Positions 11,480 through 23,416 of a DNA stretch of 64,000 bases are shown one piece after another. Numbering within the stretch: the stretch's first letter is position 1; each line of letters begins with the position of its first letter. Both the position numbers and the translations under genes were made by a program. This DNA is from Heterohyrax brucei (taxonomy: Eukaryota; Chordata; Mammalia; Hyracoidea; Procaviidae): the NCBI GenBank assembly GCA_028571685.1, contig CM053152.1, positions 18,484,001-18,548,000 on the forward strand, read 5' to 3'. The notes under the pieces are model-generated. The model saw nothing but the letters and a program-made list of their open reading frames with translations, did no database searches and had not been told where the DNA came from.

Positions 11480-12455
11480 ATGGGACCCAAGAAGCAACAG
11501 ACAATTGTGGCATACAAGCAATCACTCATGGCTTCAGAAGGCTCCCAAACAAAGCAACCAAGGAGTTTTCCAGATGAAGAAACTTATGAAAGCATCAGAA
11601 AGTGAATACAAAATGATTATATAAAGAGCTCTTCTAGACATTATACAAAATGCAGCAGAACAAAATGAAAAATTAAGCAAGTTGTTTGATCTGATGGAAC
11701 ACCAGTACTCTGTAAAAACCAGTACTCTGAAATCCAACAGATCAAGAACAAAATCAAAGACATAGAAACTTCCATGCAAAGCCAAGAAAACAGAATGGAA
11801 CAAATAGAAAAAAGAATTTCTGACTTGGAAGACAAAGCTACTGATGCCAGCATCTATGAGCAGAATTCAGAAAAAAGAAACAAGAAAAATGAAGAAACAT
11901 TAAGAAACATGTGGGACTCTATTAAGAGGAACAACCTTCAATTAATTGGAGTCCCTGAACAGGGTGAGACATCTGAGAACACAGGGAGTATCGATGCTGA
12001 GCTGCTGACAGAAAATTTCCCAGAAATCATGAAGGAAGAGAATAAAGACACCTCAGATGCATATCATACGCCACCCAATATAGATCTCAAAAGAAAGACT
12101 CCAAGACATATTATAATCAAGCTTAACAAAATGAAACATAAGCAGCAACTCTTAAAGGCAGCAAGACTCAAGGCAAAGCTAACATTCAGAGGGAAACCCT
12201 GTAGGCTCTCATCAGATTTCTCAGCAGAAACCATGCTGGCAAGGAGACAGTGGCATGACACATTCAAAGCCTTGAAGAAGAACTTCCAACCAAGGAGAAG
12301 AACTTCCAACCAAGAATTATATATCCCGCAAAACTATCTTTCAAATATGAAAATGAAATTAAGACATTCCCAGATAAACAGAAACTCAGAGACTTTGTAA
12401 AAACCAAACCCAAACTACAAGAAATACTGAAAGAAGTTCTTGGCTCTGGCTTAGA
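11480..12455 (+). pseudogene. L1-b ORF1 pseudogene
   Basis: The ATG at 11480 (MGPKKQQTIVAYKQ) starts the RNA-binding ORF1 protein. Compared with L1-f, three lesions are visible: a small deletion near 11583 (ACTTATG against ACTTTTATG), a 17-bp tandem duplication at 11702-11729 that brings in a TAA, and a 20-bp tandem duplication at 12278-12317 that shifts the frame near the C terminus. Between them the longest open piece (from 11774) covers the coiled coil end (RMEQIEKRISDLEDKA), the RRM start (RNNLQLIGVPEQGE) and the C-terminal domain (RHIIIKLNKMKHKQQLLKAA). Confidence 0.85.
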
Positions 12456-12889
12456 AGAATGAAACCACTATCTTTATATTTTAGAACAACACACTACTCA
12501 ATACTCTTTTAGGGAAGGCTCCAAAGTCAATCACAGCTTTGATACGGAAAGAAGCAATCCAGTGATCATCATGAAAACTATGGTGTCATCATAATAAAAA
12601 GAGGGATGTACTGCAGTTGTTATAGTCCTTCCAGATGGAGAGGAAGAGGACAAGACTAGTAGTAATTAAAATTGGGTTTACATATAGTTTATTAAGAGGG
12701 ATCATAGGGGCACCTATAAAGTACAACAAAGATGAATCATACCATTTCAAGAAATGTAACACACGAGTCTCAACAACTATAAAACCAGCTCTGAAAAAGG
12801 TGAAAAATCAACTCACAAAAAAGAATGTCCCAGATCAGACTAATAAGAACTACAGAGAAAACATCAACATAAAAATAAACATATCACAA

Positions 12890-14331
12890 TGGCAGCAGTG
12901 AACACATACCTATCAATAATTACATTGAATGTGAATGGACTGAATACTCCAGTAAAGGGACACTGAGTGTCATCTTGGAGCAAAAGACACGACCCATCCA
13001 TATGTTGTCTACAAGAAACTCACTTGAGGCCTAAAGATAGGAACAAACTGAAAATTAAAGGATGGAAGAATAGATATCAAGCTAACAATGAACAAAGAAG
13101 AGCAGGGGTGGCAATTCTAATCTCAGACAAAATCAATTTTAATGTCAAATCGACCATCGTGGACAAAGATGGACACTATTTATTGCTGAAATGTTCAGTA
13201 CACAAGCAAGACTTAACCATATTAAATATTTATACACCTAATATCAGAGCACCTAAATATGTTGACGAAACTGACTACGCTCAAAAGAGAGTTAGACGAC
13301 TTCTCCATAATAGGAGATTTTAACACTCTACTCTCATTACTAGACAGATCATCTAGAAAAAAGCTCAGTAAAGATACAGAAGACCTCACTGCCACAATTA
13401 ACCAACTAAACCGCACTGATATATACAGAAATTTCCACCCTTCAGCAGACAACTACACCTTCTTCTCCAGTGCACATGGAACATTTTCCAGAATTGACCA
13501 TTGATAGGCCATAATGCAATACTCAACAAAATCCATACCACTTGAATTACTGGAAAGCATCTTCTCAGATCATAAAGCCATTAAAGTTGAAATCAATAGC
13601 AGAAAAAAACATAGATAGAAAGTGGAACTCCTGGAAGCTGAACAACATCTTGCTCAAAAAAACATAGGTTATAGAGGAAATCAAGGATGAAATAAAGAAT
13701 TTCATGGCTTCCAATGAGAACGAAAACACTTCCTACCAGAACCTATGGGATACAGTCAAAGCAGTTCTCAGAGGTCTGTTTATCTCCATAAATGCACACA
13801 TCTGGAAGGAAGAAGTAAACCAAATCAAGGAACTAACTTTACAGCTTGAACATGTAGAAAGAGAACAACAGAGGAGCCCCTCGGGAACCAGAAGAAACGA
13901 AATCATAAAGATTAGAGCAGAGCTAAATGAATTAGAGAACAGAAACACAACTGAAAAAATTGAAAAGACCAAAAGCTGGTTTTTTGAAAAGATCACCAAA
14001 TTGACAAATCACTGGCTAAACTTACTAAAGAAAAGCAGGAAAGGAAACAAATAACCCAAATTAGAAATGAGAGGGGAGTTGTCACCATAGATGCAACAGA
14101 AAATATCATAACAGAATACTATGAAAAACTGTACTGTAACAAATTTGAAAACCTAGGGGAAATGGACAAATTCCTTGACTCATACCACCTACCCAAATTA
14201 TCACAACATCAAGCAGAACAACTTAATAAACCCATCACAAAGGAAAAGATTGAAAATGTCATCAAAACACTGCCAACCAAAAAAAGTCCGGGCCCAGGTG
14301 GCTTCACTGCAGAATGCTACCAAGCATTTAG
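12890..14331 (+). pseudogene. L1-b ORF2 pseudogene, 3'-truncated
   Basis: The start MAAVNTYLSIITLNVNGLN marks the endonuclease, but a TGA at about 12964 follows within 26 codons. Further blocks match L1-f: SICCLQETHLRPKDRNK, IIGDFNTLLSLLDRSSR, the linker [17 protein letters not shown], and the RT opening [19 protein letters not shown] at the truncation point. The catalytic palm (FADD) and everything after it are missing, so no RT could be made. Confidence 0.87.
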
Positions 14332-14345
14332 GTCTATGAAAGTAG

Positions 14346-14546
14346 AAAATGAAGCCTGGAGATTGGAGTTTCTTTCTAAACTATAGTTAGCCTACACAGG
14401 CTAACTAAAATGTCAAGTTTATTTGCTTTTAGATAAAATTATATGGATGTAGCACACTAACAGCTGTCAGTCTCATAGTGATCAGAATTTCTGTCTAATA
14501 CAAATGATAACAATGAATTATTTTTTTCTTAAAGAATATCCTTTAA
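14346..14546. other. PTPRK intron between L1 copies
   Basis: Short AT-rich intron stretch resuming immediately after the L1-b duplication. No gene signal. Confidence 0.4.
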
Positions 14547-15355
14547 ATCAAAAGCTGAGAAGTTTCCTAGATACAATCAAACACTCAGAGAGACAGAGTA
14601 GTTGGGGCTTGGGCCTGAGGACCATGGTTTCAGGGAATATCTAGATAAACTGGTAAGACAAAGTTTGGTGAGTGGCATTTGGGATTATAAAAGCTTTTTA
14701 GTGACCGTTTAAGATAAACCAACTGGGCCCAGCCCAGCTTAAAGCAAAGCAGAATGTCAAACACCAAAGACACAAAGAAAATATTAGCCCCAGAGACACG
14801 AATGGCCACATAAACCAGACTCTATCATCCTAAAACCAGAAAAACTAGATGGTGCTCAGCTATCACAAATGACCAACCTAACAGGGAACACAACAGAGAA
14901 TCCCTAACAGAGTGAGAGAAAAGTATGGAGTAGAAATCAAATTCACATCAAAAGATCAGGCTTAATGGTTTGACTGAGACTAGAGGATCCACTGAAGGCA
15001 CGAGCTCTGGATGTTCTGTTATCAGGACTAAAACCTTTACTTGAAGCCCATTATTCAGACAAAGATTAGACAGGACTTTAAAACAAAATAATCTCACAAA
15101 GTGCATGCTTCTCAGTCCAAGCAGATACACGAGACTCAATTGGAAGCTCCTGTTCAGAGGCAGGTGAAGAAGGTAGAAAAAGAGAGGAGCTGGTTGGATG
15201 GATAAAGCACTCCCTGGGTAGAAACAGGGAGTGTGCTGTCATATCACAATGATTGCAACAAGTGTCACATAACAATATATACATAAACTTGTGTATCAGA
15301 ATTTAACTTGAGCTGTAAACTTTCACCTAAAGCACAATTAAAAAAAAAAAAAAGA
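14547..15355 (+). mobile_element. 5'-truncated L1 made only of 3'UTR, with poly(A)
   Basis: Phrases shared with the 3'UTR of L1-c and L1-d are visible (CAGAGTAGTTGGGGCTTGGG, TGAGGACCATGGTTTCAGGG, GGGAGTGTGCTGTCA, TGTAAACTTTCACCTAAAGC). The copy ends in an A-run at about 15340-15354. AAAGAATATCCT before it and AAAGAATACTCT after it look like an imperfect ~12-bp target-site duplication. Confidence 0.75.
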
Positions 15356-16749
15356 ATACTCTGTTTAATATAAAAGGCCTTGAAGTATGGGGCCCAACAG
15401 GGATATTTTTAAAATCTGCTTGGAGGTATACCAACTGGGACACATATCCTTTTTAAGTGCCCATGAAAAATTCATATACTAAATCTCACAGTACTTAGTT
15501 TGCAGCCAGGTGGAAATTCACTTTGTCAAGGTCAGAGGGAAGTACATGGAAAAATTATAATTAGAACTTTTCTAATTTCAAGTCCATTTCTCTTTCCACT
15601 CACTCATTTGTATATCTACATCATTTTTCTAACTTTTATTTTTTCTAAACTCTCAAGTAATTGTCTCTTTTCCAGCTCTCTATATTGTTCCTATAGCCTA
15701 ATTCTTTATATTAAATGTCCAGTGTATAGTAACTCTAAGACAAGTTTATGCCTGTAAACTAAATCATTACACAATGAAAAATTATGTCAAGTTATAACTG
15801 CTGGAAAACAAAACTCCAAAACTCTCTTTACCTAAAAACCTATCAGAAAGCATAGAACACTTGTATTTCCCTTCTTTCAGTCCTTTTAACAGGTATTACA
15901 AAGCCAGAAATGACAGACAACTGGTATAACAATCAGACTATATCTATTTTTATCTACCCTTGGCTGATTAAGAAGGATAATCCTTCTACCTCCCAGTCCC
16001 TCCCATCTACCCACAACCAAAATGGTCAAAGCCCAAATTCAGAGAAATACTTCTCCATTCACATCCAATGGGGGAAAAAGTAGGAAAAAGAAAACACCCA
16101 AGGAACTGTGTTTATTGCGGCTACATATATCATACTAGATGACAAGTTTATTTCCTCTAGTCAGAAGCACAAAGACATTTTCAGCACATTTGCACATGCC
16201 CAGAAGTATTTCTCAATTTATGTCCTTTGTTGAATGCTATAATCGTGTCTTTAAAAGCAAAGAACTGGAGACCACAGGTACCTGGTACCATCCCTTGTGT
16301 CTCCTCTCTCTTCATGAAACAAAACCACTAATAGGGAAGATCTCAAGGAAGGTACTTCCTTCTGAAAGTGGATTCCATATTATGCTGGTTTCCTTCTGAG
16401 CTCGCAATCATCCAAGGATCATTACAGAGATTTTCTTCCCACACCACAGCATGAAACTGCATTGGGATGAAAGCACACTGAAGAGAACCTTCTTCTTTTA
16501 TACCCAAGTCCTCCAATACAAACCGCAGAAACACTTGTCATTTCCTAAAATCTAAGGTCCTTAGGCTCTCAAATTACAAATATTCACAGTAATTCATTTA
16601 ATTCCATGAGTCTGATTTTTAGGTGTTCAGAGATATTAATTTGATTAAGAACATATTAGTTTGGGCAAGCTTTGCTTATTTGACGATGAGAATGAAAAGT
16701 ACAAAAAATGTAATTTCTGATAAAAGATATGCATGATTTATAACGATAC
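15356..16749. other. PTPRK intron, mostly unique
   Basis: AT-rich sequence with short pyrimidine tracts (15590-15700, 15960-16010). ORFs here are short and resemble no family. The donor of the 202-nt exon lies at its right edge. Confidence 0.5.
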
Positions 16750-16951
16750 CTGATATTTTTGTAGTGAACTGGTTTGTTGCTGGAAGTCCAAAACCTTTAG
16801 CTGTGCTAGCCCGGATGGTGAAGGAGTATGTGGTCCCTGGACACAGTCCAAAAAACAGAAAATGGGTTTCATTTCCCAGTTTTGAAACTCTTCCACTTTG
16901 ATTGGATAAATCGATGTCTGGGTCAAAGGAACTGACTGCTTTGTAGGTGAT
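16750..16951 (-). CDS. PTPRK: PTPRK internal exon, second part of third fibronectin III domain
   Basis: This 202-nt exon begins [20 protein letters not shown], then [40 protein letters not shown] and ends QFTTKIS plus one base of the next codon. [11 protein letters not shown] is the conserved tyrosine-corner strand of an FN3 domain. NQS and NET are glycosylation sequons. The acceptor AG is at 16953-16952 after a strong polypyrimidine tract (ATTCTTTTCC); the donor is GT at 16749-16748 (GTATCG). Phase is 0 at the start and 1 at the end. The intron before it is about 34.3 kb and holds L1-c, L1-d and L1-e. Cys in GLCPG and Leu in GFGLP differ from the Tyr and Pro I remember for human PTPRK; the Cys is an odd residue in an FN3 loop. 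Confidence 0.95.
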
Positions 16952-17499
16952 CTGGAAAAGAATAAAAATGTGATAAAATATCTGGAGCAGCTGTATCAAG
17001 ATTGAATCTTTATCCAATAAACCCTTACAATGTATGTACTGTCAGATACTTGGTAATATGTTCTGACACTCACTTAGACTCTTCAAATACTGAATCCAGT
17101 GAAGGGACACAGTAACTCAGACAAAAAGTTACGGTTTATTACTTTTACAGAGAAATGTAAAGCCAGTAGGCAAGAATACAAAGGATGAGTTTAAACTAAT
17201 ATCTTGAAGCTGTCTGCTTTCAAAATGTGGAGTAGAGAAACTGTTACAGATGGTAAAAGAAAAAAATGATAAAATATACAGCTAACCAAAACAGATAAGG
17301 AGCCAATAAGGGTGAGATCTCATCCCTAATCTAGTAGTCATAATTCAATTTATATCTGAGTAGGATTGGAAACAATAACATTTTTAAATGTTTTCACAAA
17401 TACGAGTAAAGGTAAATCTTCCAAAAATAAGTCTTAGGATACTACCAGTCATTCTTTATGGTGGGATTCTAGGGCTCATTATGGATCATCCTCATTTCT

Positions 17500-17654
17500 T
17501 TAGAGTAATGCTATCCAACCAAAATTTCTGTGCTCCATTCTGCACTGTTCATCAAGGTAGCTCTTGGCACCATATAGCTAATGGACATTTGAAGTTTGGC
17601 TACTGTGCCTGGACAATTGAAATTTTTATTCTATTTAACTAAAATTTAAGTTTA
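17500..17654 (+). mobile_element. hAT-Charlie-like DNA transposon fragment, left part
   Basis: The text GCTATCCAACCAAAATTTCT, CATATAGCTAATGGACATTT and GAAGTTTGGCTACTGTGCC follows the layout of MER5/MER3-type nonautonomous hAT elements. It stops where L1-c begins and seems to resume at 32160 (GGTACTATACTGGATAGTAC). The exact subfamily is not determined. Confidence 0.5.
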
Positions 17655-18820
17655 GTTGAGGCAGGACCAAGATGACAGCACAGTCACAGGTCCTTGCTGA
17701 TCCGTTCAGCAACGTAGAGGTGGATAATCAACAAAATGGACTAAATTGAGCATTCCAGGAAGCCTAACCACAAGGTGAAAATTCAAAGAATGGACTGTGT
17801 GACAGGAAGGGGAGTAACACTAGCAAGTATATGGACCAGGAAACAAAATAAGCATGTGTTAAATAGGACAGCACCATGCTGGATATGGGAGCACTGGGCC
17901 ATCCTGGTAAAACAACGTGGCTTGGGGCAGAGACTGTGCCATTCGGAGGCAAGCCGGGCACAGGAACACTTCCCTGGGTCAAGCAAAGTCATGGCACAGG
18001 GCTGAGGGAAGCTATGTAGGCCAGAAAAGCCTTGGGACTGACACAGGCAACCAGCCCCAGGCTAAGCAATCCTGTATGAGGCTGAGGGACTACATGCAGA
18101 CTGGAGGGGTCTGGGACCAGACTGACCAGTGGGGATTACAGTCCAAGGCCAAAGGTGCTTAGGACCTCATGGACTAGAATGCTGGTGTTGGGGAGCACAT
18201 AGGCCAGGGCTGTGACATGGGGAACATGTAGGGGCTGGAGTAGTGAAACCAGGGAGTGTGCAGAGACCAGGGAGGCACCATCAGCGGAAGCATGGTAGCT
18301 GAGAAGGCAGCACTGGGGAGTGCATGGGTGCCAGAGAGCACATGTGGACCGGTAAGGAGGTACCTTGGAAGTATGTGGGGACTCGGGAGGCAACACTGGA
18401 GAGCACATGAGGGTAGTGGAAGTGGCACCCAAAGAGGGTGCAGGGGCCAGTGTGGGAGTGCTGGGGAGTGTGTACAGGACGAGGAGGTGGTGTCAGGGAG
18501 TGTGTGTGGCCTGGATTAGTGCAGGACCAAGCAGGTAAGCATGTGCCAGGTTGGGCTGAGGTTGGCTGGGTGAAGGTCAGCTGTACCAGACAGGCAGCCA
18601 GACAGGCGTGGTAGGGTCTCACGGCAGAAGGTCGCTGGACCACATGAAAAAACACCAGCCCAAGCCAAAATGAGCTATGCCGAACAGGTCATCCAAACTC
18701 AAAATGCAAACCAACCCAAATGACTTGAATATCTACCAAAACAACTTAAAGCATTATAAACAAACAAGTAAATTGCAATGACTTTCTGATGGCATGGAGA
18801 CAATTTCTAAACGTCTAGAG

Positions 18821-18842
18821 ACTCGACGGCACTTGGCTTGGC
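18821..18842 (+). mobile_element. Tiny AfroSINE/RTE tail insertion (T1)
   Basis: ACTCGACGGCACTTGGCTTG plus two bases sits in the ORF1 start region of L1-c. Only the last ~22 bases of the tail are present. AGAG occurs on both sides, but this is too short to be a firm duplication. Confidence 0.6.
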
Positions 18843-19560
18843 AGAGAGGCAAGCTACCATGGTTTCCAAAAAGTCCAAAATAAAGTATCAACAAATTTTC
18901 CAGATGAAGTCTCCTGCAACTACTGGAGGCAGAATACAAAAGAATGATGTACAGAACAGTGCAAGATATCAGGAAACAGATTAGGCAATACGCAGCAGAG
19001 CACACTGAGAAATTAAACATGCTGCAAGAAATGCTTGAACAGCAAAGTTCTGAAATTCAATAGATTAACAATAAAGCCATAGAACTAGATAACTCAGTAG
19101 AAAGTCCAAGGAACGAGATTGAGAAATGGTACGGAAAATTAGAGATAATGAAGACAAAGTAACAGATACTAGTATACACAAAGAAAAATCAGATAAAACA
19201 TCAAACTAAATAAAACCAAAGACAATGAGATACTTTTAAAAGCAGCTAGGCTTAAGTAAACAATAATTTATGAGGGAAAACCATGAAGAATGAGCTCAGA
19301 TTACTCAGCTGAAAACTTGCTGGCAAGAAGACAATAGGATGACATATACAAACCCTGGAAGGAAAAACAACTGCCAACTGAGAATTACATTCCCTGCAGA
19401 ACTGTCTCTCAAGTATGATGGAGAAGTTAGGATATTCACAAATAAAAAGAAGTGCAGAAAATTTGCAAAAACCAAACAAAAACTACGAGAAATTTTGGAG
19501 GAAGTTCTTCAATTTGAAAATCAACAATATCTGATATATACTCAAAGATTCAATGCTTAA
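18840..19560 (+). pseudogene. L1-c ORF1 remnant
   Basis: Degenerate ORF1: the C-terminal piece from 19339 (MTYTNPGRKNNCQLRI, FPAELSLKYDGEVRIFTNKK, KLREILEEVLQF) aligns with the ORF1 C-terminal domain of L1-f (YPANLSFKYENEIKTFPDKQ, KLQEILKEVLGF). Upstream, coiled-coil and RRM parts are recognisable only at DNA level and are shortened by deletions and stops. Confidence 0.7.
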
Positions 19561-19983
19561 CAGAGCACCCAGATAACATCAGGATATGAAATCCACAAAA
19601 GTTACTCAAAACCAAACCACCATAAATAGAAAATCAGAGATTCCAGGATTTAAATGATGACAAAATTATACAAAAAGTGGTACAAATTAATTTACTCATT
19701 GATCTTTCAGATGGGGAGAAAGTCAAGGTGATACTAAAACATTAAAGACAGGTTTAAATTTAGATTAATAAAAGGAACTCTGGGGGTAACAGCAAAGGAA
19801 ACTTAAAATTCTGCTCTTCAAAACAATAAATAAAATAAGAAACAAACAAAGCATTAAGTGTCAGCAATTACAAAAAAAATCATTGAAAGACATGAAAAGA
19901 AAGCACATAAAAAAAAGACTCAGCACAGAAAATAAATGGAACAGAGGAACTGTCTACAACACACACACAAAAAATCATCAAAA

Positions 19984-22900
19984 TGACAGCACTAATCTCA
20001 CATCTATCAATAATCACACTAAATTTAAATAGAATAAATGCATGAATAACGAGACAGAGAGAAGCAGACTTGATAAAAAGCCATGATCCAACTATATGCT
20101 TCCTGCAGGAAATACCCTTTAGACTAAACAACACTAACAAACTACAACTGAAAAGATGGAAAAATATGTCAGGCTAATAACATTCAAAAAAGAGCAGGAG
20201 TGATAATACCAAGCTCTGACAAAGTAGATTTAAAGTTAAATTCACCACACTGGATAATGAGGTAAACTATGTTATGATTAAAGGCTCCATACACCAGGAA
20301 GACATAATCATATTACATATCTATGCATCAAAAGACAAGACTCCAAAATACATAAAAGAAACACTATCTGAACTGAAAACAGAAATAGCTCCACAGTAAT
20401 AGTAGGTTTCTACAACACGGTACTTGTCAGTACAGGACACATCATCTCGAAAAAAGCTCAGTAAAGACACCAAAACGCACTGTAATCAAGTTGATTCTGA
20501 CTTGTAGTGATCCTATAGGACAGAGCAGAACTACTCCATAGAGTTTCCAAGGAGTACCTGGTGGATGTGAACTGCTGACCTTTTAGTTAGTGGCTATAGT
20601 ACTTAAACATTATACCACAACAATTTCCTAGTAAACAGAGAGAAGATCTAAGCGCCACAATCAACCAACTTGACCTCACAGATATATTCAGGACACTCCA
20701 CCCACCAAGAGCAGCCAAATATACTTTCTTGTCCAATACACATAGAATGTTCTCCATAATCGACCACATATTAGGCCACAGAGCAATCCCAAACAAAATT
20801 CAAAGTACTGAAGTCATATGAAGCTTCTTTTCAGGGTGTAAAGCCATAAAACTAGAAACCAAAAGCAGAGAAAAGATAGAAAAGATATTCAAAAACATGA
20901 AACTGCCACAACATTTTGCTCAGGAATGGCCAGTAAATGAAGAAATTAAAGATGGGATAAAAAAGTTCATAGAATCAAACAAGAATGAAAACATGTCCTA
21001 TCAGAATCTAAGGGACACAGCAAAAGCAATGCTCAAAGGTCAGTTCTTCTCAATAAACGTACACATCCAAAAAGAAGAATAGGCACAAACCAAAGAATTA
21101 ACATTTCAATTAACATTTCAACTTGAACAAGTGAAAAAAGGCCAGGAAAAGAACCCCTCAGGCACAAAAAGAAAGCGAGTAATAAACATTAGAGCAGAAA
21201 TAAATGAAATAGAAAACAGAAAAATGATTGAAAAGGGTCAACAACACCAAAAGCTTCTTCTCTGAAAAGATCAACAAAATTGATAAGCCATGGGAGCAAA
21301 ACTCACAAAAGAATAACAGAAGAGGAAACAACCCAAATAGGAAGCAAGATGGGTGATATCACAACAGACCCAAATGAAATTAAAACAATCAGAATACAAA
21401 AAATGGAACTCTAATAAATTAAAAAAACAAACAAACAAGAAACAGACAATTTTCTAGACAAATACCACCTACCAAAACCAGCACAATCAGATGTAGAAAA
21501 ACCTAATAAAACCATTACAGAAGAAGAGACTGAAAAAGAAACTGAAAAACTACCAACTAAAAACTGAAGAATTCTACCAAACATTCAGAGAAGAATTAAT
21601 GCCTTTATTACTAAAGGTATTCCAGAGCACAGAAAAGGATGGAATACTCCCAAATTTGTTATGTGAAGCCAGTACAACCCTGATATCAAAACTAGGTAAA
21701 GACAGTACAACGAAGGAAAATTACAGAGTAGTATCTCTCAAGAACTTAGCTGCAAAAATCCTCAACAAGATCCCAGCCAACAGAATTCAACAACACATCA
21801 AAAATATAGTTCACTATGACCAAACAAGATTCATATCAGGGATTCAAGGATGGTTCAAAATAGAACATTTAATTTAACCAGCCACATAAATAAAACAGAA
21901 GACAAGAACAACTTAAACAAGAACAACTTAATTTTATCAATCACTGCAGAAAAGGCATTTGAAAAGTCTAGCATATGTCAATGTTAAAAATTCTCAGCCA
22001 AACAGGAATAGAAGGGAACTTTCTCAGTATAGTAAGGGGCAGCCATACAATACCAATGGCCAACATCATTCTAGATTGAGAATTTAAAAACATGCCTGTT
22101 AAGAACAGGTCCCAGAGAAGAATGGCCATTGTCACCATTTTTACTAAACACTGTTCTGGAGTAGCTGTAGAGGGAGCAATCAGACATGATAAAGAAAAAT
22201 GAGGGTGTCAAAATTGGTGAAGACGAACTTAAAGTATTGCCATTTGTGGATGATATGGTTTTATACACAGAGAATCCTAAAGAATCCACCAAAAAACTAC
22301 TGAATTTAATACATCAGTGAAGTGTCAGTATACACCACACATGTATATACACCAACAAAGAGACAATCAAAGAGGAAATCATGATATCATTACCATTTGC
22401 TATAGCCCTCAAGATGATAAAACATCTAGGAATAAATTTAACCAGACATGTAAAAAATCTATACAGAGAACTACAAGACTACTGTAGGAAAACAAAAGAG
22501 ACTTACATAAATGGAGAAAGCTACCTTACTCCTAGATAGGAAGACTTAATATTGTGAAAATATCTATCATACCCAAAGCAATCTATACATACAATCCCAA
22601 TATAAATTCCAATGGCTTTCTTCAATGAGATGGAGAAACAAATCACCAACATCATATGGAAAGGAAGGAAGCTCGAAATATGCAAAACATTATTATAGAA
22701 GAACAAAGTGAATGTCCTCATTCAACCTCACGTTAAAACCTATTACATTGCCACAGCAGTCAAGATAGTTTGGTTCTGGCACAAAAACACACAGATCAAT
22801 GGAACAGGATTGAGAATACAAATATAACATCATCCACCCATGAGAAACTGATATTTGATAAGGTCTCTAAGGGTGTGAACTAGGGAAAAAAGTCTCTTCA

Positions 22901-23416
22901 ACAAATGGTGTCGGTATAACTAGTTATCCATCTGCCAACAACAACAACAAAAAAGACCAGTATCTCACACTGTGCACAAAAACTAACTCAAAGTGTATCA
23001 AAGACCTAAACATAATAGCTAAGACAATAAACATCATGAAAGGAAAAATTGGGATGACACTGAAAGATCTAATTCACGGCATTAACAGTCACAAAAAATC
23101 AACAGTTGAGAAACACCAGAAATGAAAATAAACAATATACAATTGAGAACTCTTAAAAATCAAATACTTACGCTCATCCACAGCCTTCATCAAAAGAGTA
23201 AAAAGATTACCTACAGACTGGGAAAGAATTTTTAACTACCATGATTCTGATCAGCATCTAATCTCTATAATCTTCAGAATACTGCAAAACCTCAAAAGAA
23301 AAAGACAAACAACCTAATTAAAAAACTAAACAAAGGACATGAATAGGCCCTTTACCAACCTGAGGAAAATGCTCATGATTCTCAGCCATCAGAGAAATCA
23401 AAATAAAAACTACAAC
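19984..23416 (+). pseudogene. L1-c ORF2 remnant, first part
   Basis: Opens at about 19984 with ATGACAGCACTAATCTCACA. Endonuclease and linker pieces are recognisable (EEIKDGIKKFIESNKNENMS from 20.94 kb) as are RT pieces ([20 protein letters not shown] from 21.6 kb, [39 protein letters not shown]). The catalytic box near 22.24 kb reads PFVDDMVLY: both Asp are kept, with Val for Ala. Many stops and frameshifts separate the pieces, and an AfroSINE interrupts the endonuclease region. It continues beyond L1-d at 30392. Confidence 0.8.
20471..20629 (-). mobile_element. AfroSINE inside L1-c ORF2, antisense
   Basis: Antisense tail (CACTGTAATCAAGTTGATTC), body complement (CCTATAGGACAGAGCAGAAC, TAGAGTTTCCAAGGAGTACC) and head complement (TTAAACATTATACCACAACA) are in order. 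AGTAAA occurs at both junctions. Confidence 0.88.

Larger units (their letters stand above)
10491..14331 (+). mobile_element. L1-b: LINE-1 with complete 5' end but 3'-truncated inside ORF2, flanked by 18-bp TSD
   Basis: The 5' end GGGGCACAGTCAAGATGG matches the start of L1-f. 5'UTR (10491-11479), ORF1 region, inter-ORF spacer and ORF2 follow L1-f closely until TACCAAGCATTTAG at 14331, where L1 similarity stops abruptly. The 18-bp word TTAGGTCTGTGAAAGTAG at 10473-10490 recurs at 14328-14345 with one mismatch. There is no poly(A) at the junction. TTAG (14328-14331) belongs both to the L1 and to the duplicated target. Confidence 0.88.

Noticed and set aside
16676..17017. 113-codon minus-strand frame as a single gene
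   Set aside because: Only 16951-16750 is exon; the frame simply reads through the acceptor and donor into intron.
18256..18655. Overlapping 87-124-codon frames, Gly/Trp- or Pro/His-rich
   Set aside because: GC-rich L1-c 5'UTR read in several frames; no start context or family match.
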